From contig OX336340.1 in assembly GCA_946902875.1 (NCBI GenBank), forward strand, positions 18,491,566 to 18,555,565: 64,000 nt of DNA. Direction: 5' to 3'. Positions 10,476 to 21,364 of the stretch are shown piece by piece (position 1 is the stretch's first letter; the number at the start of each line of letters is the position of its first letter). The notes under the pieces were generated by a model. The model saw nothing but the letters and a program-made list of their open reading frames with translations, was not told the DNA's origin and made no database searches. Origin of the DNA: Nematopogon swammerdamellus. Taxonomy: Eukaryota > Arthropoda > Insecta > Lepidoptera > Adelidae. The position numbers were made by a program, and so were the translations under genes.

Positions 10476-11145
10476 TGAAAGCTTACAAAATTAAAGTGTC
10501 AACTTCAACCTTCGTCATATCGGCGTTTCGTGTGAATCCCGTGGGGCGTGTTATCTGATTCAACCGTGTGAGAGGGTATTACAGTATTACCGGTCGACCG
10601 AGGGTTGGATCTTCCTGAAAGACGATCGCACTAAACCTACCTCCAAACCATTTCCAGGCGTCTCAGGCCCGATTTCCCAAAATGGAAAATCTTATTGCTA
10701 CCCACTGTGTCTGAAGTATGCGGTAACTGTTGTATAAATAGTTATATACTATGTAGATACACCAATTATAACCCTTCCCTATCGATACCATGAATCTGGG
10801 GACGTATTTTAGAGCTATATTGGGAAAACTATTTAATATTAATAGAAACTTTAATTAATTGGAAATATCTAAACGAAAAGTTTACGCATTCACGCTTTTG
10901 AGCCCCAGGTTTAATCATTTATTTTAAGACTCCTTTACATTGTGCTCCACTTTGTGTTATTTATAGCTTTTGCGGGGTTTAGTGGCAAATTTGCACTTTT
11001 AAGTGTAATCAATCATTATTCATTCTGAAACACGCAGAATATTTTATCCTAACATGGATTAGAATAGACTAGAACAGAATATAAATATCCTTTGTTGCAC
11101 TTCAATATACATTTTACAAAAGGCGGCCTTATTACCTATTTATTA
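10476..11145. other. Unrecognised intergenic stretch
   Basis: No coding signal or repeat shared with the rest of the window was noticed. Confidence 0.5.
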
Positions 11146-11147
11146 GA

Positions 11148-11345
11148 TACATACATACATAGCGTCACGCCTGTTTCCCGGTGGGGTAGGCAGAGACAAC
11201 GGATCTCCACGTGCGACGATCCTGACACGCCTCTGCCGCCTCTTCCACTCCCATAATGTTCTTCATGCATGTTCGTCGGTTACGGGTACTACGCACGTGC
11301 CCCTTTTTACCCGACTGCGCGACGCAAAGGAGGGTAATGTGTTTT
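11148..11345 (+). repeat. Interspersed repeat (family C)
   Basis: Starts with CATA repeats, then 'gcgtcacgcctgtttcccgg' and 'ggcagagacaacggatctcc', and ends 'aggagggtaatgtgtttttg'. A truncated copy is at 53727-53808, inside the Harbinger-like element. Confidence 0.7.
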
Positions 11346-11465
11346 TGCCTATTTATTATTATTAGATAGTGATTATAAACCGTGTGGGGCCGGTATTAAT
11401 AAGAATATCCCCACTGCATCTCTCGCCATGCATGTCGTAAAAGGCGACTAAGGGATATGTACAAG

Positions 11466-11473
11466 ATGCCGTG
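11466..11473. repeat. 8-bp target site duplication (left)
   Basis: ATGCCGTG, identical to 12195-12202 on the other side of the hAT element. Confidence 0.92.
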
Positions 11474-12194
11474 CAGGGATGTTGCGGATATTCGCATCCG
11501 CATCCGTAAATGCGGAGCATCCGCATTGATTTTGACATCCGCATCTGCATTCGCATCCGCATTAAATCGATGCGGAACTCGTGCGGATGCGGATGTAGTG
11601 CGGGTTGAGACTTGAATGAAATTGGGCGGAGTCCGCGAGTGGCGCGCGCTGCAATTGACCAATAGGAAGGAAATATGCTGTGCGACGGTGCAGTGCAGTG
11701 CTGACGACTTTGTTTTCCATTATTATTGCGTCATTTCATTCCGTCACGTTTCGTGTTATATATGCATGCGTGTCTAAAAACACGCGCGACGACGCGTCTT
11801 CTAAGTTGAATTTCCGACTCGAGTATTCCACTTCCACTGTATATAGTGCGGCGAAGTATAGTGTCCCAGAAGTGAATGTTATTCATAAAGTGTAACAACA
11901 ATGTCACCACCGGTACGAAGTGAGATTTGGACTTATTTTAAGGCGGATGAAAATGATATAATGAAAATGAAAATGAATAGCCCAATCTTGAAATTTTCTT
12001 ACTAAAAATTGATTGATCAATAAAAGATATTAAAAGCATAATCTCTTTTATTCTAGAACTTAAACTAACCGGCTCTTCAAGCAATATTGTTAACATCCGC
12101 ATCCGCATCCGCGTCCGCGGATGTGAGCGTCCAAAAATCCGCATCTGCATCCGTATCCGCGGATGTCAAATAAATCGCATCCGCAACATCCCTG
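11474..12194 (+). mobile_element. Internally deleted hAT-family DNA transposon
   Basis: Terminal inverted repeats begin CAGGGATGTTGCGGAT on the left and end with the matching CCGCAACATCCCTG on the right. An 8-bp target duplication, ATGCCGTG, lies at 11466-11473 and 12195-12202. CA(G)-starting ends with an 8-bp duplication define the hAT superfamily. The subterminal regions are rich in GCATCC/GCGGAT hexamers (11490-11600, 12095-12185). At 721 bp it is far below an autonomous hAT (usually 2.5-5 kb) but retains a possible transposase 5' region. The insertion site is confirmed by uninterrupted family B copies elsewhere in the window. Confidence 0.92.
11901..12005 (+). pseudogene. Remnant N-terminus of a hAT transposase
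   Basis: A 34-codon frame starting at 11901 has an R-S-E-I-W-T-Y-F-K segment at residues 6-14, resembling the start of the BED zinc finger common at the N-terminus of hAT transposases (aromatic W..YF). The Cys and His ligands that should follow are missing, and after about residue 20 the frame runs into unrelated sequence and stops. This fits an internal deletion that kept the promoter, 5' leader and first codons. The upstream frame 11680-11895 is probably leader sequence. It is expected to be inactive; assignment is by position and a short motif only. Confidence 0.5.
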
Positions 12195-12202
12195 ATGCCG
12201 TG
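12195..12202. repeat. 8-bp target site duplication (right)
   Basis: ATGCCGTG, identical to 11466-11473. It continues directly into the interrupted family B repeat. Confidence 0.92.
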
Positions 12203-12430
12203 CTAAAGGGCGACAGGATCGGCATCTCTCACCATGGCACGGTACTTTCACCGAGTCATGCAGCAGGTGTGTCTTCGTGCCTTATCGATCGTTTGAATCT
12301 TGTTCGAATACTTTGCGAAACGTGGTGGTCGGTGTTGTGTTGTAATTTACCAGAGTTCTTGCAGCACAACACCGATTACTCTGCTTACCCCGATTGTCGG
12401 GATTCAGCGTGTGTGATATGTATGTATGAT

Positions 12431-13490
12431 TATAAATACAATCGTAAAATATATTATAGAATACCCAAATTATATTGTTACAACTTTTAATAAAGAAATC
12501 ACCACTGAAACCATTCAAATAAATTATTTTACCTCCATCGGGACAGCGTATACGCATACAAATAAGCACTTATCCCTACACTGGCGACACCTGTGATCAA
12601 TCGTTTCATTAATAGCCGACCGGCGATATTTTAATAATGCACAATTTGTAAGTTAGTCGATATTAAACTGGTATGGGGTATCCCGATCAGGCTGCGGGTG
12701 TTCGGTGGTGCGGAGGGGTATGGGACGAGTAATAGAGGGTATGGGGGTGCTATGACGTCACGACGGCGGCGGCGGGGCCGGTACCTACCGGTGGACCTCC
12801 GTCGGGGCATATTTAATGGCCAGATCGGGCAATAGTGCACACCCGGCTTGAAGTCCGCTACCGGGGAGAGAATGTTCTGGACACGCCTGGAACATACATG
12901 GAATAAATTAATATTAACATAACCCTGACCCTTGACCGTACTGGCGGCATTGGACAGGAAAACTGAGTGCGGGTGATCCCGCTAGGTGGAATGACCACAC
13001 CAAGACATATTATAGATAGAAAGATAGAAAACTATTTATTGCTCCACAAATATTTCACAAGAATAATACAATGAGTAACCTGTACTGAGTAAATGAGGTG
13101 CAAAGGCGGACTTATCCCTTGAAGAGATTTCTTACAGCCAATCTTTAGGTGTGTGAAATGTGCCAAAATGGAATGTAGGTAGCAGCAAAGAAAAGATTTC
13201 AATTTTTTTTATTTAAATATATAAGGATTTATGAAAGCCTGAGAAATATAATTATATTTTATATAAGTAACACTACGTAAGAATAAAAATGATGTTACCC
13301 ATTGCGATTTACTTTTACGCAGTGCACATTAATCCACTTTTCTGTACGATTTAATTATGTTTTAAGGGAAACTCTCTATATTATCGTGATTAGTATTATA
13401 TTTAGTACCTTACCTATTACTCATCGATCGTCGATAAAATCGACAGACGTAAAAAGTTCGAACGCCTACTTTATTCAACATTACTGTATA
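12431..13490. other. Unrecognised intergenic stretch
   Basis: Contains a GC-rich patch at 12690-12870 ('gacggcggcggcgggg') and otherwise AT-rich DNA. No coding frame was recognised. Confidence 0.5.
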
Positions 13491-13514
13491 ACAGCGGTTC
13501 TCAATCTATCGTAG

Positions 13515-13562
13515 GCCTCTAGACAGGCGTACCACCCACTGGTGGTACGCCTGTATAGAGGC
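13515..13562. repeat. Subterminal hairpin of the hAT-like remnant
   Basis: The 22-bp arms at 13515-13536 and 13541-13562 are inverted matches (two mismatches or fewer) around a 4-base CACT loop. Confidence 0.8.
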
Positions 13563-13643
13563 GTAGATAGTACGCGGAATGCTTCCAAGTGGTACGCGAA
13601 AAATTAAGCATTATGCTCTACAAAATTTAATAAGCGGCAATAA

Positions 13644-13895
13644 AAGTGCCATAATCCTAATTTACAAGGTTTTGTTGATGAACATAAATATAATTTTAAT
13701 TCCGATGTTCTAAGCGATATAAAAACCCACTGTCAAATGCTCATAGTGAGTTCCGAGGAATATTTTAAATAAGAATTTTCAGAACTAAATTTGATAAGAA
13801 ATAAATTTTTATATTCGTTTCCGAGATTCGAGGAAAGAAAATCATTAATTGAACTTTGGTGTGATGCTAACCTCCAAGATAATCTAAGAATGTAG
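13644..13895 (+). pseudogene. hAT transposase C-terminal remnant
   Basis: One frame reads through about 84 codons with an internal stop after an S-S-E-E-Y-F-K segment and then R-F-E-E-R-K-S-L-I-E-L-W, followed by a terminal stop at 13895. The pattern of '...F.e...LieL..D..L' is like the region before the dimerisation domain of Tip100/SCAND3-type hAT transposases. The RNase-H-fold catalytic region is absent. No function is expected. Confidence 0.45.
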
Positions 13896-14013
13896 ATATA
13901 GAAGATAAATATTATTATTAGCTTATTGTAGGTAAAGGTGGTACGCCCGGCAAACATATTGGTTTTAGTGGTACCTGAAAAAAAAAAGTTTGAGAACCCC
14001 TGCTGTAGAATTG

Positions 14014-14840
14014 AAACTGTTCTCTTATGAGCGCGGCGAGAAAGGGAGAAAGAAATTGTACACGATTGCTCACGAAGGCTATAATATATTGCAGACTGCC
14101 TGACTGACTGAGATGACCAGGAGATGGCGCGCAGGCGCACCTACTATGCATACGCGTCACGTAGGTACCGCACATACATAATGTATACGGTACCTGCGTG
14201 ACGCTAACAGAAACGAGATCTCATAATGGCCACATCCACATCAGATATCCCAAAAGAAGGTCAAGTAAGCCGCCCCGAAGCTAGCGACATTATTTATACC
14301 GCCGACCGTGGCCTGCCCACTCCCAGCGTAACATATTTTAAAGGGGGTCCATTTTAATAACCTCGTGCTATAGCTGGCATCAACTTAACTTACCTATCCT
14401 GCTATAAGTCTGACGGGTGATCTAGGAGTTCGGATTATGGTGTGCCCGAAGAGGACCGATGGGTTTCATAATAACTGTGCACGAAATTATAGACGTATGC
14501 TTTTGCGGAGTTCATCGACGGTGATTTGTCTGAATTGAAATTATTTGTCGCTATAAAGGTTGCTATAGGATAATCTAGCTCAAGAAAGATCCAGCTCTAG
14601 GTTGGCTCCTACAAGACAAACCCAGTTTAGTGTAGGAGCTAACATAAGATATGTACAAACTATAAACATTTTGAATAAATAAATAAATATAATAACACTT
14701 TATTTTGTAATAACATTTTAGTTTGAGGAAAATAGGAGAGGGGTATGTCCAGCAGTGGACGCTTACAAGCTGACTGATTGACTGACTGACATGTAATTTT
14801 ATTACTTTCCTATTAGAGCGGGATCCAAGTGAAATTTAGG
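14014..14840. other. Mostly unrecognised, with a short RTE LINE tail
   Basis: An RTE C-terminal tail (G-Y-V-Q-Q-W-T) is visible at 14730-14785 on the plus strand. The rest, including 'atgacgcgta' and 'ggtacc' motifs at 14150-14210, is not recognised. Confidence 0.5.
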
Positions 14841-14843
14841 TAA

Positions 14844-15317
14844 TTTCCGTGGGACATACCTCGGCCATACCAACTACTGGTATGTACGTGTTCGGGCTGT
14901 TCTCCTGAACACCATAAGTGCGGTAGTCACTTTCTAAAATAGTGGAGGGGATAGTTATGACGTCATAAAGATGGCGGCCGGGCCTGTCATTCTAGGCGGT
15001 ATATCTCGATAGTTACTTGACCGATTTCCTTCATTAAGGTGTCAAAAAAAAGCTAATAGAATGAGAATTATTCGATCTCTTTCAATAGTTTATGTTAATC
15101 TAATACGAAACTAAATATTTACAAAAAACCGACATTTCGGAAAAAATATTTTTTTTATTTTTAAAATAGCTCGGTAACCATCAGGATTTTGGAAATTTTG
15201 GTTATAATAAAACACATAGCTATATTCAAGACGATTATAATGATCTTTAAATCATAACGATTGAGATATAAACAACGGAGCTACAGTCATTTAAGTGATC
15301 GTTGGTAGCGTCAAGCT
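14844..15317 (+). repeat. Left inverted arm (474 bp)
   Basis: Reverse complement of 17870-18343 with a small number of substitutions and 1-2 base indels. Includes 'atgacgtcataaagatggcg', a CRE-like TGACGTCA palindrome, in both arms. Confidence 0.9.
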
Positions 15318-15915
15318 GGCTGTAGCGGTCGGGCGCGCGGCGACGCACTATGGACAGCCCCCATACAAGCAACTGACAAAAATGGTTTTGGCAACATACC
15401 ACCTGGGGTAATGAGTTGGTTCGATAGGCCATGAAATGTACTTGTTTAATACGTACATATTTTAGATTTTAGTTGACTTTCCTCAGTTATATGACGCTTG
15501 AAAGTTGAACAAATTCTTTGCGCAAACATCCGCATATTAAGGGAGCGCATATATTTTATGTATATTTTTCTCAAAAATACTTAGGTAAACATATAGAAAC
15601 TCATACATATTCGAAAAGCATTTTAGGTAATGGTAACTGTGTTCGGTTTTTTTAAGATATCATTCCTTATTTAAAGCACTAACGAAAACGCGAAATTTAT
15701 CTAAAACTACAATTTTCATCTAAGCTTTCAAATGGTATCAGGGTCTGTCCGGGTGAATATTAGAATGGTTTTATATAGCCAGTACACTGTCTATTTAGAA
15801 TCAATAAACAACTTTCTGCAAAACTCTGCAAATTGGCACGAAAATTAAAAAAATATGCGTGCTGTTCGCACGCTCGGAGCGTTCGCGTGAATGATTTTTT
15901 TTAAATTTTATTTTA

Positions 15916-16140
15916 ATATTTTTTTATGGAAACTGACACGGTTGGCTACACCTCATACAACATCCATGATGTCAGCTCATAACCCCGTTTGAACTAGGTG
16001 CCATGTCAATTCTTCCCTTCATTTCATGTCGGCTACACTGAACTGGACGGAAAACACGAACTATTTACATAGCGGTTTCGACCGACGTTTCATTCAGTGC
16101 GGTGGTATCAACTCGGACGGGATAAGCCCTACCTAATAAA
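15916..16140 (+). repeat. Family A interspersed repeat
   Basis: Same 'tatggaaactgacacggttg' start and 'cctacctaataa' end as 9803-10025, with more substitutions. It lies inside the long-TIR element, so it inserted later. Confidence 0.8.
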
Positions 16141-16631
16141 AAAAATTTAATAATCGGATAAGGTTTAGGGGGTGAGATAACATAAATGCCGAAAGACGAT
16201 TTTGTATGGAGTATGGAGAAAGGTAACTTCCGTCTCGTCTTAACACCGGCCGCACCACTGAGCTACCCAGGCTGATTTTAAATGATTTTATTTGAAAAGG
16301 TAACTTAAGAGTACTGATTTAAGAGACTGAATGTATAAATTATGCAAAGAAAATACACTACAACCTCAGCATTCTCACGGTAGGTATAGCTACTTCGTAA
16401 CGGAAACAATTGCGGTTAAAACTATGATATGATTATATATGTACTTACACCAGGTGTGTTTTGTGTTATTTGTGTTTTGCACACCATTTCTGAACCACAG
16501 AGTGTAAGGAGATATTACACACGCCACATTTTTTTCGTACGAATATAAGCCATTCTGTGAGGGGTGGTACACACACTGTACTGCCTGAATATTCGTGCCA
16601 GATGAGTGCAGTGTAGTGTTTCTGAAACTAT

Positions 16632-16946
16632 ATGGCGTCTTTCAAGTATTTTAAGGGTGAGCTATCCACTGTGTTTCTTGAAAAATGGAACCATATTATC
16701 TCAAGTGCCAAAAAATATATAAAGGAGCATTACATTTTGTCCGATCGACCTTGCTACGCAATTTCATCAGAGAGTATACAAAATCGTAAAGCTGTGAAAC
16801 TTTTTGGGGAATCTGGTTTGGACAACGTCTATCATTCATACGAGTACATTAAAGGAGTGAATTCAATTGGCGAAAAAGATGAAGCCTCCAATGTTAAAAT
16901 AATACGTGTCGTACGCAACTCAATAAAACAAGAAAAACTGCAATGA
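16632..16946 (+). CDS. Unrecognised 104-codon open frame inside the long-TIR element
   Basis: The frame has a protein-like composition rather than repeat-derived simplicity: lysine-rich, with aromatic residues near the start (MASFKYFKGEL) and no membrane segment or zinc-binding motif that I can see. It is the only sizeable frame inside the 14844-18343 element, so it could be an exon of the element's own protein or a captured fragment. I do not recognise it. No splice sites were assigned. It could equally be a chance frame. Confidence 0.3.
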   Translation: MASFKYFKGELSTVFLEKWNHIISSAKKYIKEHYILSDRPCYAISSESIQNRKAVKLFGESGLDNVYHSYEYIKGVNSIGEKDEASNVKIIRVVRNSIKQEKLQ

Positions 16947-17869
16947 AATTATCAAAGGAAATTCTGCAATTTTTTTTCAATTCAACGACGATGAAGCTTT
17001 AGTTTCTTTAGATCTGACTAAAGTGCAATAAATATGCGTGCTGTTTATTGGAAAGGTACTCCATCGTCTTCCCTTCTTATAATAAAATTCAGGAAGCAAA
17101 AAACAGGTGCTATCCTGTAAGCTCATTTAATGCGTTTAATATTTAATGTTTAATTTTTTATTTATCACAAATATAGGTACGAAAATGTTTTTATTAGTGA
17201 ATATTATATAAAAGTTGATACTTTATTGGTAAATGAACATAATAATTTTTTATCTTATTTTCATAGTTTAGAAATACATTATTTTATATTTTAGGATTTT
17301 TTTTTTATTAATAATAAATATTATTTGCAATCAAATGTTACTGTTTTTTGAAGATTAACTATTCAAGTAATACCATAAAAAATTGTCAAGGAAGGTAATC
17401 TAGTTTAGAAGATACAGATTTATGACCGAAAAGTGGCACTTTGGCCAATAGTGCGACGGCGCGGCGAGCGGGACGACCGCGACCAATGTAGTATAGCACA
17501 GACATGGCCACGTTTCCAGTCATTATAAAGTAATTGGGGCAGAGTTCCGAACTGTAATATATGTATGTACAGAAACACACAGATTCTTTCACACTTTAGA
17601 CCTTAAAACATTACACTCCTCCTAACGCCGCTGTCGGGTAAAAAGACAGAATTGTCGAAAAAAATTATAAAATTTAGTACAGAAAGTCTTTACATACATT
17701 AGGTATTCAAAACTTACATACATAGGTATCTTAACATATTTAAAGATATGTCCTAATTCAGAAACAAACAAATTATATGAAAATCTCAATGGATGGATGG
17801 TGATCTTCGGTATTGGTATATTTGCGGTCGGCCGAGTCGTCAACAGTAGGTACTTACGTTACCGCGCCG

Positions 17870-18343
17870 AGCTTGACGCTACCAACGCTCACTTAAATGA
17901 CTGTAGCTCCGTTGTTTATTACTCTATCGTTATGATTTAAAGTTCACTATGATCCTCTTGAATACAGCTATGCGCTTTATTATAACCTAAATTTCCAAAA
18001 TCCTGATGGTTACCGAGCTATTTAAAAAATTAAAAAATATTTTTTTTCGAATTGTCAGTTTTTTGTAAATATTTAGTTTCGTATTAGTTTAACATAAACT
18101 ATTGTAAGAGATCGAATAATCCTCATTCTATTAGCTTTTTTTTGACACCTTAATGAAGGAAATCGGTCGAGTAACTATCGAGATATACCGCCTAGAATGA
18201 CAGGCCCGGCCGCCATCTTTATGACGTCATAACTATCCCCTCCACTATTTTAGAAAGTGACTACCGCACTTATGGTTTTCAGGAGAACAGCCCGAACACG
18301 TACATACCAGTTGTCGGTATGGCCGAGCTATGTCCCACGGAAA
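17870..18343 (-). repeat. Right inverted arm (474 bp)
   Basis: Inverted copy of 14844-15317. The TGACGTCA palindrome is at about 18221-18228. Confidence 0.9.
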
Positions 18344-18503
18344 CCGTTATTTGAAGGCTTTTCAGAAATGGATCTTGGTCTATATGACAATATCCGCACT
18401 ACCCTTGCCTCTGTTCTTTTTCACTTACTCTCATCACCCAATAGTTGACTCTGACTGGAAGAAATCATTTATAACGTGTCCGCCTTTGCGCGATTATGTT
18501 TGA

Positions 18504-18652
18504 TTATGTTTATGGAAACTGCCACGATTGGCTACATCACCTACAACATCCGTGATGTCAGCCCATAACACCGGGTGAACTTGGTGCCACGTCAGTGCTT
18601 CCCTTCGGTCGTGCCGGCTACGGACGGAAAACACAAACTATTACACGCTAGA
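18504..18652 (+). repeat. Family A interspersed repeat, truncated
   Basis: Matches 9803-9975 from 'tatggaaactg' to 'gccggctac', then a 10-bp deletion to 'ggacggaaaac', and stops early. Confidence 0.75.
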
Positions 18653-18654
18653 AC

Positions 18655-19230
18655 TAAAACCATCCAAAAAAAAACAAAATTATACAAAAGAAAACATGTC
18701 GTGTAAAAATAATATTTAAAAATGCAACAGAATAAAATTTAACTTAATTAAAAAACAAATCTTTTTTTTATCTTAACCTAACAACGAAAGACACACTGGA
18801 CACAGAACTCCCCAATTCCCGGTATTCTCATATGCTCAATCATTATTTGCTTAAACATCTGACCTATAATGATATAACTTACCTATCCGAGCACTATATC
18901 TCGTTCTCTATATATATATATCGCGCGCCGGCCGCGCATGGTTGATGATCTCAATTTACGTGGTGTGGAATTTCAATGATGCCATCTCGGTGAATAAACC
19001 TGAGTGAAATGCTAAGAAGTTGAATCGAAGGAAAAAGTCGGACAAGTCGCGCTGGGCAAATGTGCAGCGGAGCGAGAAACGAGAGTCAAGTGATGCAGCC
19101 AAGTCGGCCGCGAGTAGGGCTGTCGCCAAAGTCTGGCTGGAAAAGCGCTGTCCATTTTCGGGCAAATCGCTAGAACTTAATTAAATGAATTGACAATACA
19201 TTCTTATATGTCTAACAACTCATGAATTAA
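18655..19230. other. Unrecognised intergenic stretch
   Basis: AT-rich, with a TA microsatellite and a 'cgcgcgccggccgcgc' palindromic patch near 18922. No gene recognised. Confidence 0.5.
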
Positions 19231-19480
19231 CTAGCTTTTGCTCGTGGCTGCGCTTCGCGTGACTTTCCTCACACCTCAGGCCGCCGATGACGTAGAGTTA
19301 TGATTTATAGCCTAAAAATATCTTGAGAAGTGGCAGAATGTAACTGTGAAACACGTATGTAAATCGATAAAGTGGTTCTTGAGTTATATGGATATTCATA
19401 TATTGACGTACGTTATAAGGTCAGCCGCCCGTACAATAGGCGTATGTATTTGACGCCTAAGTTATCTATATATATATCTA
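19231..19480 (-). repeat. Short element with Helitron-like CTAG end
   Basis: Begins CTAGCTTTTGCTCGTGGCTG, a variant of the Helitron-like 3' terminus read in reverse, followed by 'gcgtgactttcctcac'. The other end is not clear. Confidence 0.4.
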
Positions 19481-19639
19481 TAAAGTAATATAATATTAAA
19501 GAATATAAAGTAATCTACCATTATCATTCCTAGCATTGTGGATAAAGCCGGCACAGCCACCCATGCTGGTCATTTAAAGAAAGTGAAAAGGAGAAATTAC
19601 AAGATGCAATTGAAAATGAAGAGGAAACTGTTTTTTCGG

Positions 19640-20095
19640 TTACGCGGTATAGGTACTGAACACGACTCCCTTTGAGGACACCCGACACGTCGTCCAGTCA
19701 GATGTCAACTGCCGGTCACCGCTGACGAAGATTGTAGCGATGCGAGGGTACTTCGATTGTACCGATGCGGGTAGGTTCGACATCGCTTGCTGGAAAAGGT
19801 CGGTGCACACGTAGCTCACTGTGTCTATGGCTGTCAGAGCTTGATGCTGGTTACCACCCGAGCCATGCTTCGCCAGCAGACGAGTCCACGACGAAGAGAG
19901 TATCATGCTAAAATTGGCTGTTAAAATTATCTCTGTTAAAATTGGCATGTCTGGAAATTTCAATGGCTTCCCGAACCAAACGCGGTACATAGTGTTTTTT
20001 TCCACTGATATCGTCCTGGTTTGGTCGAATCGAATCCAATGATTTGTGCCACAGTTCTGAAGATGTCCCCGGGGTGTGGGACGAAACGTCGACAA
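19640..20095 (-). pseudogene. Penelope-like element C-terminal remnant
   Basis: On the minus strand one frame gives N-C-G-T-N-H-W-I-R-F-D-Q-T and, after a frame change near 20000, an overlapping frame continues K-H-Y-V-P-R-L-V-R-E-A-I-E-I and then a F-N-R-D segment. The order 'H.I.F..T......HY..R..REAIEI.KH..NFNR' is typical of the GIY-YIG-endonuclease C-terminal region of Penelope-like retroelements. No reverse transcriptase part is present and the frame is shifted, so this is a dead fragment. The family call is from remembered motif order, not a search. Confidence 0.55.
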
Positions 20096-20237
20096 ACAAA
20101 GTGAGTCATGTTCAGTGCCTATACCGCGAACCGAAAAACATTGTCATAATAAAGAGGAAACTGCTTACATGTAGACAGATACAAATATACATATGTAATA
20201 AATACACATAATTGCACAGTGCTGCTTTATTTCACAA
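20096..20237. other. Short unrecognised spacer
   Basis: Nothing identifiable between the Penelope-like remnant and the next CTAG end. Confidence 0.5.
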
Positions 20238-20425
20238 CTAGCTTTTGCCCGCGGCTTTGCTTCGCTTGACTTTTTGCTCACAGCTCAAACTTCGTAAAAA
20301 CCTTATTCGGACTATTACGAACTTTAATTACTTATAAAATTGCAAAATTGGTCCAGCCGTTCTGAAATGATGCGCTTTTACCAACGAACAAACAGCTATT
20401 AATTTTAATTTATATAGCTAGATAG
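20238..20425 (-). repeat. Short element with Helitron-like CTAG end
   Basis: CTAGCTTTTGCCCGCGGCTT at the left, followed by 'aaattggtccagccgttctg' and 'aacgaacaaacag', and finishing near 'tatagctagatagata'. About 190 bp; a likely non-autonomous element of the same terminal type. Confidence 0.45.
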
Positions 20426-21364
20426 ATAACCAAGTATTCAACCCTGATTTAACTTGGTGCTGGAGTGCGCGAGTCTTGCTCAGATATATCTGGGTGAAGA
20501 TAGACCGACGGTGATATATATCGTCATGAAATATACGAAGAAAACCCGCGGTCGCCGTCCTTCGTCTCCGTCGCGTCATCTTACACCTTAAGTCAAATGG
20601 CACAAGGTCCAAAAGCCATCGTTGTAGTAATAAGGCGGAATATGCAGTAGTTCTCGGCGACTCTGAAGGGGGAATGGTCGCGCTCACCGCGCATCTAAAA
20701 CAGACTCTAAGAGAAAAGTTTTAAAGAGGTGAACCTCTCGGAGTTTTCGGAGGACTTCAGAACGATGCTGAGGCGAGTCTGGTGGATTCACTTCTAGTGC
20801 ACTTGAGTCGCGTTGGTGCGGCTCGCCACCGTCATTATTAAGGGATGAGAGCATTTTGACGGTTCAAGACGATGTGAACGCGTCGTAAAGTGGTGTGAGA
20901 TGGTATCCCGACTGCAAAATGTCAGCGGCGAGGGCGGATCGGTCGCGGTCACTAGTTACATCGTTAATTACGGAGCCCTTTTCTAAAGGATCCCGGCTTC
21001 TGTCGGACTGCAGTAATTACTGGAGACGGCTTGTCCCTACGATGTAGGCTGACTTTGGAATTTTAAATGAAGATTTATGTCTGGAGATAGTACGACTTGA
21101 ATGAAATTTAATAAAGCGGATTTCCTTGAAGATTCTTTTATAATTCTCTTGATTTTAATACGCAAAGCTTTTCGCTATCAAAGAGATTTAGTATTCCAAC
21201 TGCGGGCAACTAAGCATGTGTAAACTTTGATAAATTATTTTTATGTTTGAGGAAAACTATTTTATTTATTTATTTATAGTAACATGATATTTTCCGCTAC
21301 GTTAATTATGAAAGTATCTGCTTTATTTATGAAGCCTCCTACTTCTTTTTCAGTATTCAGCTAA
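20426..21364. other. Unrecognised intergenic stretch
   Basis: Balanced base composition between 20450 and 21060, but no coding frame is recognisable. AT-rich afterwards. Confidence 0.5.

Larger units (their letters stand above)
11376..12430 (+). repeat. Family B interspersed repeat, split by a hAT insertion
   Basis: The left part is 11376-11473 and the right part 12195-12430. Joined after removing the hAT element and one 8-bp duplication, it matches the intact inverted copies at 42852-43196 and 54270-54610, which serve as empty sites. Confidence 0.85.
13492..14005 (+). mobile_element. hAT-like remnant
   Basis: The left end CAGCGGTTCTCAA and right end TTGAGAACCCCTGCTG are inverted matches and resemble the CAG.GGTTCTCAAA termini common in Tip100/Charlie-type hAT elements. 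Target duplications are not convincing (ctgtataa versus tagaattg), so the element is old or its edges have decayed. It carries a hairpin near the left end and a broken transposase C-terminal segment. Confidence 0.6.
14844..18343. mobile_element. Long-terminal-inverted-repeat (foldback-type) element
   Basis: The outer ends TTTCCGTGGGACATA (14844) and its complement (ending 18343) begin 474-bp inverted arms, 14844-15317 and 17870-18343, with only scattered differences. The arms end cleanly inside, after TAGCGTCAAGCT. The 2.55-kb middle holds one unrecognised frame (16632-16946) and a later family A insertion (15916-16140). I could not find matching target duplications (left flank aggtaa, right flank ccgtta). 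The superfamily is undetermined. Confidence 0.75.

Noticed and set aside
12690..13010. Solo LTR or promoter in the GC-rich patch
   Set aside because: No TG...CA ends, duplications or second copy found.
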